Below, in pieces: positions 22,747 to 32,945 of a stretch of 64,000 bases of DNA (position 1 is the stretch's first letter; each line of letters begins with the position of its first letter). Where the stretch lies: the NCBI GenBank assembly GCA_029204225.1, contig CM055108.1, forward strand, positions 46,793,486 through 46,857,485, written 5' to 3'. The notes under the pieces are model-generated. The model did not search any database. It was not told where the DNA came from and saw only the letters and a program-made list of their open reading frames with translations. Source of the stretch: Diphasiastrum complanatum. Taxonomy: Eukaryota > Streptophyta > Lycopodiopsida > Lycopodiales > Lycopodiaceae. The position numbers and the translations under genes are program-made.

Positions 22747-25055
22747 TGGCTAGTTCGTTTTTGGACGGCTTCAGCGGCTACAACCAAGTGCAAATGCCCC
22801 CTAGGACTAGTACAAGACAACATTTGCCACAGAATGGGGCACCCATGCCTATAAAGTGTTGCCATTCAGACTTTGCAATGCCCCAAGCACTTTCCAGCGA
22901 GTAATGCCCGCGACATTCAAAGATTATTTGTAAAAAATTCCGTAAATTTTCTTGGACGATCTATGCATGCATGGACCAGATTCATAACACTTATCCAATT
23001 TGGAGAAGGTGTTACAAAAATGTTGCGAATACCAGATCTCTCTGAATCCAGAAAAATGTCAATTCTGGATGACACATGGCTTGATTCTCGGCCATATAGT
23101 GTCAAGACACGGTATCACCACAGATCTATCAAAGATCATGATCATTATTGATCTACCACCACCGGGGACGATCCGCGAGGTCTACATTTTCATGGGTCAT
23201 GCTAGATATTATAGGATCTTGATTCTTGATTTTGCAGAGTTAGCCAGACCAATCTACAAACTCACAACGGATCCACATTGGAATGAGGAGGCCCTAAAGG
23301 CTTTCCAAAAGCTTAAGGATGCATTGGTTTCAGCACCAATCTTACGCCCACCCAATTGGTCCATTGAGTTTCACGTGCATACGGACGCATCGAAGTATGT
23401 AGTTGGAGCAATCTTAACCCAGCCAGGTGAACACAAAAAGGATTTTCCAATCCGGTTTGCAAGCCGACAGCTCAGTGATACCAAAATGAACTATCCAACC
23501 ACAGAGCGGGAAGCACTGACAATGATCTACATGGTTAAAAAAATTCGACATTACTTGATGGCCACACATTTTGCTTCTTATACGGACCATCAACTCTTGC
23601 TCTATCTAGTTAATAAAACTTGCAACACCGGAAGAATCACCAGATGGCTACTTCTGTTATTGGAGTTTGATTTTCGGATAGTAGTTCGCAAGGGAAAACA
23701 ACACTACATGGCAGCTCATGTGTCACGAATCAAGGGAAAGGAGATTGCAACCCAACCCGACAATGAGTTGGCAAATGCTACCTTATTTTATGTGGACACA
23801 GTACCAGAATGGGCTGCCAACATTGTTGAATATCTAATGCGGGGCCAACCAGACAAATCACTACCAAAGGCGGAACAGTGGAAATTGATCTTGAAGGCTA
23901 GACCTTATCAGCTGATTGTCGGCCAGTTGTACCAAAGAGATCTTGATGGAATTATTCGGAGGTGTATTCTTCCTCATGAGACCACCCAGATCATTTTGCT
24001 TTCACATGAAGGCATGGGTGGGGGCCATTTTGCATCTGACATTACAGTTTTCAAGATCCTGCAATCAGGATGTTGGTGGCCAATGATTCATAAAGATACG
24101 GAGGAATACTTGAAAAAGGTGTGTGCCAAAGGGCAAGGAGACCAACGAGATTGAACTATGATCTACTGCACCCAGTCTCAGCCCAAGCACCATTGGAAAA
24201 ATGGGAATTGGATTATATTGGTCCAATCCACCCTGCAGCAAGGAGTTCCTAGGCTCGATACATAATTGTAGCCACAGACTACCTCACCAAATGGGTCGAA
24301 GCCAAGGCAGTAGGAGTAGTTGATGCTAGGACCACTGCCAAGTTCCTTTATGAAAATATCATTGTGCGCTTCGGATGCCCGGTGGAACTAGTCAGTGATC
24401 GCGGAAGCCATTTCATCAACGAGACCATCAAGGTCCTGTTAGGAGGAATTCTTCGTGATCCACAGAATCAGTACGCCTTATTATCCTCGTGGTAATGGGC
24501 AAGCAGAATCATCCAATAAGATCCTATGTAACATGCTCACGAAAACAGTTGAAGCTAGCAGATCAGATTGAGAACACAAGTTGCATGCTACACTGTGGGC
24601 ATTCAGGACAACATATAAAGAGAGCACTGATCAAACACCCTTCCAATCGGTATATGGTCGGGATGTTGTGATGGTAGTAGAGTTTTTAGGTCCTTCATTA
24701 AGGTTTGCCACTGCGCAACATCTTAATGAGTCCAAATCTCTTCAACTACGCTATGAAGCTCTACATAAACTCTGTGAAATATGCTTACTAATGGTGCATG
24801 CACTGGTAGCTGAAAAGAAAAGACACAAAGCTTCGCATGATCGCAGATTAAAAAGAAGGATCTTCGTTTAGGAGATTTAGTCCTGATGTATAAAACCAAG
24901 GCGATCAAGGGAAAGTTAAAATTCATTGGCGAAGGTCCTTATAAGATCAAGAAAATTCTTAATCATGGAGCCGTGAACTTAGAAAAGCTAGATGGGATGC
25001 CATTCGACACACCCATCAACGATAGCCGGTTGCACAAGTATTGGCCACCACAGTG
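22747..25055 (+). pseudogene. Gypsy H pol fragment (reverse transcriptase, RNase H, integrase)
   Basis: It begins inside a Ty3/gypsy reverse transcriptase (SFLDGFSGYNQVQM), with FLDD at the catalytic site. The RT end follows (LNPEKCQFWMTHGLILGHIVSRHGI), then RNase H (FHVHTDASKYVVGAIL, YPTTEREALTMIY) and an integrase zinc region (SHEGMGGGHFASD). The integrase core follows (YIGPIHPAARSS, TDYLTKWVEAKAV, VSDRGSHFINE, LWAFRTTYKESTDQTPFQ), then a KFIGEGPYKI C-terminal end. The longest open part is 23000-24154. Frameshifts occur near 23000 and 24450 and again near 24860. No LTR or gag is attached. Confidence 0.88.
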
Positions 25056-25479
25056 AGATAGATCCAGATTGGGGGTGGCACATTACAAAAAGCTAATCTA
25101 CTAAGTCATCACCGCTAGATCTAAGGAGATCAAGCCAAATCAAGCTAGATCCATCAAGATTCAGCCAGATCTGGCAAGATTTGGGAAATCCATCAGAATC
25201 CAAGGAGGATCCAGATCCAGATAGGATAAAAAATGATGTAGATCATGAGATTGACTAATGGATCTACTACCAAGAATCCATCAGAACTTCCAGAGAACCA
25301 CCAACAGTCAGATCAAGCCTGGATGAAGCTGATTACCAGTTTACAAAAGTTAAAAATTAGAAAATCTCGAGATCTCATCAAAAAACATTCTTGGACGTGG
25401 CGTCGGTTGATGATCAAATCCTTGGTTGTGTTGCCCCTAAACTGTAGCAACATCTTCTTCTGATTCATTGTCGAATAGT
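25056..25479 (+). other. Sequence after gypsy H pol
   Basis: A purine tract (GATTGGGGGTGG) near 25065 could be the polypurine tract. After it comes a run rich in AGATC and CAAG words. No LTR pair can be shown and no gene is seen. Confidence 0.4.
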
Positions 25480-26037
25480 TGATTGACTGTCAGCACGCTT
25501 GAACAAGAGGCTCGAATTGTCGTGTCGTAAGTAACAAGGATGGTTCTGAGACTTTGGAAGTCAAATTTCTTCCTTGTCTCCTTCGAGATGTGCGCGTAAG
25601 CGATGCATTAACACTCGTAGGCTCTTCATTGAAGGCTTAGATATTGTCCAAACCTCACGGGTCTTTTTTGAGAGTATCTTGTCGAACATTTGTTCTGGAT
25701 GTAAGCTGCAATGGAGATAGCTTCAGTTTTCGATTGAGCCAATAGGGAGTAATGAACTGTTGTTCGATGCCTTGGCTTTGGCAATACTCCTTGAGATATA
25801 CTCTTCACTGTTATCGGACCTCAAGGCTTTAATCTTTTTACCAATTTCTTTCTCTACATGCTCCTTGAAGATTTTAAAGAAGTTGAAGGCCTCTGATTTC
25901 TTCTTGATAAAATACACAACTATTCTTTTGAGAAATTCATCAATAAAAGTAATAAAATACTTTGCATACTTCAATGAGGGATTCTGCATTGGGCCACATA
26001 TGTCTATATTTACAATATCTAATAGTCCTCTAGCAAC
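25480..26037 (-). pseudogene. Copia C' integrase fragment (antisense)
   Basis: The minus-strand frame reads VNIDICGPMQNPSLKYAKYF, FIDEFLKRIVVYF and KALRSDNSEEYIS, a copia integrase core with its first two acidic residues. It ends at the C 5' LTR. The rest of the same gene lies beyond the C 3' LTR at 36050, so C inserted into this integrase. The part nearest 25480-25720 is poorly preserved. Confidence 0.72.
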
Positions 26038-26310
26038 AGTTAGAATTAAAGTAGAATCACTGTTTACTGTACTATGGGTCCTATCAATAGATAAGGATCA
26101 GTTGGCCTCGCCGCGAGGCGAGTCGACGGAACACGCATCCTCTCAATGGCAACCTGAACCATGTGTGGGTTGCCTGAGTGAAAAACTACATGTACAGTGT
26201 AATTTCGTTATGAGAAATACAGTTGCTACGTGAGCTTGGTGTGGAGAGTGTTTTCTGTTTGTGTTACTATGTAGCATGATCTGTGTTCCTGTTTGAAGCA
26301 AAATCTAAGT
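26038..26310 (+). repeat. Copia C 5' LTR
   Basis: This 273-base LTR begins AGTTAGAATTAAAG, ends ATCTAAGT and is directly followed by a primer-binding site. It matches the two 3' LTRs at 21751 and 35776. Confidence 0.85.
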
Positions 26311-26324
26311 TGGTATTAGAGCCA
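26311..26324 (+). promoter_or_regulatory. Primer-binding site of copia C
   Basis: TGGTATTAGAGCCA is one mismatch from the initiator-Met consensus and directly follows the 5' LTR. Confidence 0.85.
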
Positions 26325-26880
26325 TATAGGGAGTGTACACAATATAGTGTCGTCGTTGAAGAGAGCTTCGAGAGAACAGTCTTCTAAGAGTTCGGGGTTT
26401 ACGATGGGTTGTAGACGAAAAGTGAAGCACTGGTGCATATATTCTAGCACACAGAAGCCTACTAAGCTTGAGACTGTTTGAAGACTCAGTGACATGACTT
26501 GTTAGTCGAATCTAAAGAGCGAAGAGGCAGAATTCTAAAAATTTCGTAAAAAGACTACTTGGTGTTTTCAGTCAGTGTGCATTCAAACTGGCACCATTTT
26601 GAGAATGGTTTGAAACATCAGACTCTAGCAGTAGGGTGATCTCAGAGGAAGAGGATTGGCCTGTTAGAGAGCTGTGAACAGGAAGCCAAGACTAGAGTTG
26701 TGAGAAAAATCTCAAGGCTAGGGGTTGGAAGCACAAAAGTTTGGATCCTGAGCTGTAGAAGACCATTTTATGAGCTATAAAAACGTGGAGGAGGGTGCCC
26801 TGGTGCATCCAATCAACTGAGAAAAGGCCGTGGGATAGTCGAGGAGCAGGAGTGGATCAATCAGGTTCTGCCATAACTTT
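26325..26880 (+). other. Copia C leader region
   Basis: Sequence downstream of the primer-binding site with no ORF of note. The gag expected next is not found. Confidence 0.5.
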
Positions 26881-28450
26881 TTTTTGGTGAAGAGAAGGTG
26901 GAGAGAGGTCGCGGGACCTCGCACGCGTCCAATCTGTCTGGCCATATAGTCTTCCTAAGTGTTCCAGTGTATACAAGTGTCTAAATTGATGCACAATCGC
27001 AGTAATGGCCATTGGATCAATCTTCATATGAATTGTTGGTAGAGATGAAAGTGATATGAACCAATGGATTTGTGTTAGCCATTGGATTGGTTCAAATAAA
27101 TCTAAAACCTCAATGAAAGGGAGTTGAAGTGTAAACTGGCCTTCAACTTCATTAAAAAATTTCACTCTAAGTGGTAGTTGGTTCCCTTCACTAGTGAAGT
27201 TTGAAGTTTCTTCACTCTGAAGATATAGTTCAAAAACTTGAAAAGCCCTTATTTCTACCTCCTTTATCCGTTTTGACCCAAACAAAGGGCTACGGACTCC
27301 AAACAAAGGGCACCCGAACTATATTCGCAAGTACGGTATTGCAAAAAAGAGTGATTGCAGTGGGGAAAGTGTTCGGAGAATGCCAAAAGTGAGTCCACCA
27401 TTCCATTGGGGACGGAGTTGGGAGTTGGCGACAGAGTGCATTTCGGAAGGCGACGTCGATTTGGTGGAAAAGTGGCTGGTGGTCTAGTAAAGGAAAAATT
27501 CCAGGTCATTATTTTCAACTTATGACATCATAGTTGGCCTCGGCATGCAGTTTTTAGCCTAAGGTTGCAATTTCAGGCAGTTTTGGGATGGCAAACATGG
27601 AAGAGTCCATTTTGAGTGAAAGTAGCAAATAGGACGGGATTTCCAACTATGTAGTGTGGAAATTCAAAATGAAAAACATTTGGATGGAGAAGAATGTGTG
27701 GGATTGTAGTGGGTTTCTTTCCTTGCCTAACCTCAATCCAAGATCTAATCAATCTAGCATCAAAGAGATGAAGTTAGTTGTCACGCATAGATTCGTTCCC
27801 ATGAGAGCGATAGTATACTTCAGATGTCAACATGAATGGAAGATTCACATCTAACTCTAACATCCATTAACCCTAAGCATTAACACTACATTCACTAACA
27901 CTAGATCCACAACAAAGATAGCTTACTCTTTCTCTCTCTCCCTTTCTCCCTCATAAAAAGTATAATAACATGCAATCCCAATAACAATTAGATCCAACAA
28001 TTAGCAAAACACAAATAAAGCATGAGAGATGGAGGAAAAATGATAGAGAGCAAGAACATTCATCAATCCATTTCACAAGAGAACCAATCTACTTTATTGA
28101 AATGAGAAAATGAACATGTGTAGGAACTCGAGTTAGTTTATTTTTATGATAGAGAGGAGGACCCTGGCCTCTGAATCCTATTGGTCCATTTTTGCCTCTC
28201 TAATTATTCAAATATAAAAAAGAGTGAGAACCATCCAAATTGGAGGGGAACCCAACTTTATTCACTAACTTGACATTTAGGCCCTGCGACATTAAAAGTC
28301 TCACAAAAAGGCCAAAACTCCTTTCATTGACTTTCAACTAATCAAATCTCTATGTGATCATCGGGTTGGACTTACACACGCAGGGTGACAAATCCGTCTC
28401 ACTTATTAACTAGGGTTAGGATTTTCTTGGGATCCGCAAACCCTCCAACA
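26881..28450 (-). repeat. Probable 3' LTR region of gypsy G, far boundary unresolved
   Basis: On the minus strand a TGTTGGAGGG start at 28450 follows a polypurine tract, as expected for a 3' LTR. The other end cannot be fixed because no second LTR is present in the window. A 149-codon minus-strand ORF at 26857-27306 matches nothing I know. CCAAACAAAGGGC occurs twice near 27279-27315. Confidence 0.4.
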
Positions 28451-28470
28451 ATATCCCCCACCAAAACTGG
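28451..28470 (-). promoter_or_regulatory. Polypurine tract of gypsy G
   Basis: On the minus strand this reads TTTTGGTGGGGGATAT directly before a TGTTGG LTR start. It marks the 3' end of G and places the extra ORF between pol and the LTR. Confidence 0.6.
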
Positions 28471-28974
28471 TGGCGGTCCCATGACACCTGTGAGATGCAG
28501 TTATTGGGGACTTTTATTGGCTTCGTGACGAATCTTTATTAAATGATACTGCACCTTCTCCATGAAACGAGTCGGGTAGTGTTAAAATCCAAATTATGTG
28601 GCGAAAAACAACGATGAGCTCCGGCAATCCACTTGAAAGTTGTCCATGACGTGAAGCGAGATTCTCAGGAGCCTCCCATCATTGTTGCACATATGGATTG
28701 TAATTTTGTCCATAGCCAATTCCAAATCCTTCCATTTATTTCATCGTGGCATTGGTACATAATATGGATCTGCCCGCAATTGGTGAGGGCTGGCCACATA
28801 ACTCCTAATAAATTTTGGAGTTTTCAAAAACATGGTAACTCTCCAAGTCGGTTGTTCTGTCAATGCGGGTATTTTGTCCAATTCTTTGCCGGTCTCTATC
28901 TCCGAGGTCTTGAACTTAAGGACCCAACCACCGCCCGAGGACTCATGCGGATGTTGCGCTAAGAAACTCTAGAT

Positions 28975-31140
28975 CTAATCCTCGACGCTGATTGGCCTTC
29001 TGAATAATGGTGTTGTCCTTGATGAAGATGGACCTGCTGGCACTGCCTGTGGAATTGGCTGTTGTTCTTCAACTTTTGGAGCTCCCCCATCGTCCATGCC
29101 TGGATCCAGTCCTGTATCCATTAATGCATCCTCTTGGCGCATAGGAGAGAATTGCAGCATGACCGGTACTGGGATTTGTGGTCTGGCTTCCAACACTCGA
29201 ACAGCTGCTTTTTCATAGGCACTGATAGTTGCTTTAGCCTTTGCCAATTCAGTTGAAGCTACTTCTTTGAACTTGTCAAAGCAGCCTTGGAATCCCTAAA
29301 GGGCCACTTTGTAAGTTTCCACTTTTTTGAACAAATATGCGATCTTCGTCGGAGTTACCAAATGATCTGGTATTTGCGTTTGAAGATACAAATCACGCTC
29401 AAGGGTGGTCGCATCCAATTCACCTTGGAGACGTGTGTGATCATGCTCTGCCATCTGCAGTTGGAGCAGCTGCACTTGTTGCTTTGCATCCTGCATGGCC
29501 TTGTCCACCTGATCTTGCGAGGTTTTCAGGACAATCTGCAGGGAGCTGACGTATCCTTCAAGGCGATCAGCCTATTGCTGTGTCGTCTTCTTTTCAGCTT
29601 CTGATTTTTCTTCATGCTACTTGGCAATCTTTAATTTTCTGTCCAACTGAATAATCTTCTGGCTGATAAGAGTATTTTCGGATCCCATGTCTAAAATTCT
29701 CTGTTCCATTTCTTTTTTCTTATCCAGCATAGACTGGATCACTTGCGCAAGGCTTGAGACCAAACTGAGAGCATCAACAGAATCTACTGTCATGGAGGTG
29801 GTAGCAATTGAAGGACCTGATGGTATTGTCCTTGGTTGGCATGAAACAGGTGCCAGTACTTCTTCTTCTTTAGAAAGATCTTCGTCTTCATAGCCCTCAG
29901 GCAATGTGGCGTCGAACTATTTCGGTGATTTCACAGCTTGCTTGACCCGAAGTGTGGCTGGGGCATCTTTAGCTTGAAGTTGCTGAGGTAACTGACATAG
30001 ATCTTCAACACCAACAGTAGTATCATGGAATCATTCGAATCCTCTTTCAAGGCATTGGATTTCAAAGGGCGTAGGGCTCTAGGCATTTCAAAAACTTTGG
30101 AGGCCCCAAGGGGGTCGAAATCATCGAACATATCCATAAAGTACTGTGTGTTTGGTGAAACCGCTTCGATGTGTGGGGGTGAGGCAGCTTGGGCAGCTGT
30201 GATGGGAATGGTAGCCAGACTCTCCTTGAGTGGAAGCAGAGGTGAGGGAAGCATCAAAGGTGGGTGGAGTAGGAAGTTTAGTAGAAGCGCAGCTGACAAT
30301 GTATGCCTAGTACGATGTCGTGATGCGGAAGGCGAGCCAGGAATGACGATCTCGCTACGTGGACGACGTCGACTATGTGAACTGGAGGCCTGGTGAGATG
30401 ACTCGGCCGGTGCTTCTTCATAAACCAAAAGCACAGAATCCAGGTGAAAGCCATGGATTTTGTTTTCAAGGTGGGAGGCCGCTAGAAGAGATACAAGGAG
30501 CCAACAGCGAACTGCTGTTTGGTATTGTCTTGATGGCTCATTTGAGCTCACTTGAAACAGTCTTGAACCAGTTATACGGTTTGAGAGAGGCCTTGGCTAT
30601 CTTGACATAGGACTCGACTATCCTATGTAAGATTTGTGAAGTGATGCGGTCTTTCCTAAGATTGCCAACCATCAGAAAGTTATTGAGGAGCTGGGCAGCA
30701 GCGTGTATGGCAGGCTCAGTGATGACATCTAGGAGGTAGTCGTCATTGGTCTAATGCAAATCATTTGTTAGGTCTATGTAAGGCTTAATAGCTTGTTTGG
30801 CCTGCTTATGTTTGAGTGAGGCTTGGGTACCAGACGCTATGCCTATGGCAGCAAGGGCGGCCTCAGTCACACGCACCTTGTGTGTGGCTCCCTAGAAGGT
30901 AATGCAGAACTTGGATTTCTCTTCCTTCCACGTACTGAAGGCAAGAGTGATGAAATCCATATTGATTCTCCCGGAAAAGGCTCTCTCATGAATAACCATT
31001 GTAGTAAGCAGAGGCTCTGCAAGGGTCATCCACTGAGTGACCATGCTTGTGCTAGGAAGTATCATGATGATATCCGTTGCAGATGGGACATGACGATGGA
31101 TAGTATAATGAGACGACTGGGATGTATCTGTGAAAGACAT
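28975..31140 (-). pseudogene. Degenerate extra ORF of gypsy G (about 700 codons, unknown function)
   Basis: The ATG at 31140 opens MSFTDTSQSSHY. The N-terminal part looks globular (TQWMTLAEPLLTTMVIHERA, FSTWKEEKSKFCITF, HKVRVTEAALAAIGIASG, EPAIHAAAQLLNNFLM). It is followed by a Ser/Arg/Pro-rich linker (SSHSRRRPRSEIVIPGS), an acidic segment (PEGYEDEDLSKEEEV) and a Lys/Glu/Gln-rich likely coiled coil (about 29870-29290). A Pro-rich tail ends FRRPISVED. Three in-frame stops fall in the N-terminal part, and there are frameshifts near 30485 and 30000. It lies downstream of integrase on the same strand, where some plant gypsy lineages carry an extra or env-like ORF. I do not recognise the family. 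A displaced gag is the main alternative. Confidence 0.65.
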
Positions 31141-31384
31141 GATCATCAGAAACGAAAAGTAAGACGCACGAGTGCATGACAGAAAATAGTTCAGAAAGTT
31201 TGGAAGGCTTTGGTTACGGGAAAAAAAATTTAAGAGCTTCGCTAGCACAAGTGAGGAATGAATCGAATTCAGCCAATTTATAGGTGAATTTGGAGGGTCC
31301 ATTACACTGAATACTAGTTTGGCTGATCAGTTCTGAACAAAAATTTGCAGGCATGTATAATACTGTGAAAATAGGCTATAAAAA

Positions 31385-31725
31385 TCTCAGCGAAGGTTTC
31401 TGAGGATCTGAACTTATCCTGCAAACGTTCTCTAGGATTGGCGAAGGATGAACCTTAGGGTCCTTTGCCCAAGTATTGTCACAAATGCATTTTTTCAAGA
31501 TCTGAGGCTATGGCCAACCTAATTTTGACATTTTAAGACCATCTAGCATGTCAGCGAAGGTTCATAATGAGAGTAAGGTGCTCGGCGAAGGCTCCCAAAA
31601 TGGCATATTGCTGATCATTCGCCTGACTCAAAAAATGGACTTTTACTGGAAAAGAACCTTCGCCCAACTCAATTTAGATATATTTGAAGTGGATGTACAG
31701 TCTGGAGGCTCAGCAAAGGTTTCTG
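31385..31725. repeat. Dispersed GCGAAGGTTC-type motif in gypsy G spacer
   Basis: Variants of CAGCGAAGGTTC occur near 31388, 31438, 31552, 31583, 31662 (reverse strand, AACCTTCGCC) and 31710. Spacing is irregular, 30-115 bases. The surrounding 31141-31943 has no gene; 31795-31930 is very AT-rich. Confidence 0.6.
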
Positions 31726-31943
31726 ATACTGTATAGGCAACATTTGACCAAAACAATGATTTTATAAGTCAATTCTTTTAATCAAAAATATTGTCTTTTT
31801 TTTTTCATGCTGATGACTTTTCTGACTTTTGCTCATCAATCTTTTCTCATTTTTTTTTAATTGTCTTTTTTGAAACAAAAACTGAACAATTAAATATTGA
31901 AAACAAAAAATTGAAAAACAAATAAAATTAAAAATCATTGAGA

Positions 31944-32945
31944 TCAGGCTTGCTGAACTAGCGGAACAGGCTGCCAAAACTTGCGTAATCGGCTGCCATT
32001 CACCGGAGTATCAAATCGTTTTTCGTCCAAGTTCTCAAGAATTACTGCACCATAGTTCAGGATTTTCTTCACTTTATACGGGCCTTCACCGATAAACTTC
32101 AATGTTCCCTTGATCAGCTTGGTTTTGTACATCAGTGCAAGATCTCTTGCTTTCAGATCCTTTTTGTGCAATCGACGATCGTGCCATGCCTTGTAGTGGG
32201 CTTTCTTTGCTGCTAACGCATGAACTGCCATCAATCGGGTTTCACATAATTTGTGCAACGCTTCATGACGTATTTGTAAAGACTTATCATCATTTAATTG
32301 TTTTGTTGTCGCTATGGGTAAAAATGGGATTAAAAATTCAATCGGCATGACAGCATCTTGACCATAAACAAGTTGGAAGGGTGTTTGATTTGTACTATTT
32401 TTGTAAGCGGTTCTGAATGCCCATAACGCTACATACAATTTATGTTCCCACTTAGACCGACTCGTTTCAATTGTCTTTATCAGTGCAAAGAATCTTATTG
32501 GAAGATTCAGTTTGGCCATTCCCTCTAGGATAGTAGGGAGTACTAAATCCGTGTATAACAAAAAGATCTTCCAATAAACACTTTATTGTTTGATTAACAA
32601 AGTGTGCACCCCGGTCACTAACAATCTCGATCGGACATCCAAATCTGATTATATTATTTTCATAGAGAAACTTGGCCGTAGATTTTGCATCAGCAACTTT
32701 GATAGCTTTGGCTTCAACCCACTTGGTCATATAATCAGTTGCTACGATAATGTATCAGGCCTGAGATCCTTGCACGGTAGGATGAATAGGACCAACATAA
32801 TCCAGTCCCCATTTTTTAAACGGTGCTTGCGATAAAACCGGATGCAAGGGTTCATAGTTCTATCTAGTAGGTCGTTGTGCTCACTGGCAAACATCACATG
32901 TCTGAATATAAGTTTCTATGGCATCTCGACCATTCCATCGCAAAT
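31944..32945 (-). pseudogene. Gypsy G integrase
   Basis: The zinc-binding region (RWNGRDAIETYIQTCDVCQ) is followed by the core (YVGPIHPTVQGSQA, TDYMTKWVEAKAIKVADAK, VSDRGAHFVNQ, YYPRGNGQTESSNK, LWAFRTAYKNSTNQTPFQLVYGQ) and the C-terminal region (HKKDLKARDLALMYKTKL, FIGEGPYKVKKILNYGAV). It ends at 31944. Two ORFs in different frames overlap near 32467-32561, so there is at least one frameshift, plus stops above 32730. It is related to, but not a copy of, the gypsy H integrase. Confidence 0.88.

Larger units (their letters stand above)
28450..32945 (-). mobile_element. Gypsy element G, 3' half with extra ORF
   Basis: In minus-strand order there is integrase (32945-31944), a spacer with short repeats, a degenerate extra ORF (31140-28975), about 500 non-coding bases and a polypurine tract. 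The probable 3' LTR continues below 28450. The 5' part (LTR, gag, protease, reverse transcriptase) is missing: copia C integrase starts abruptly at about 32946. Confidence 0.75.
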
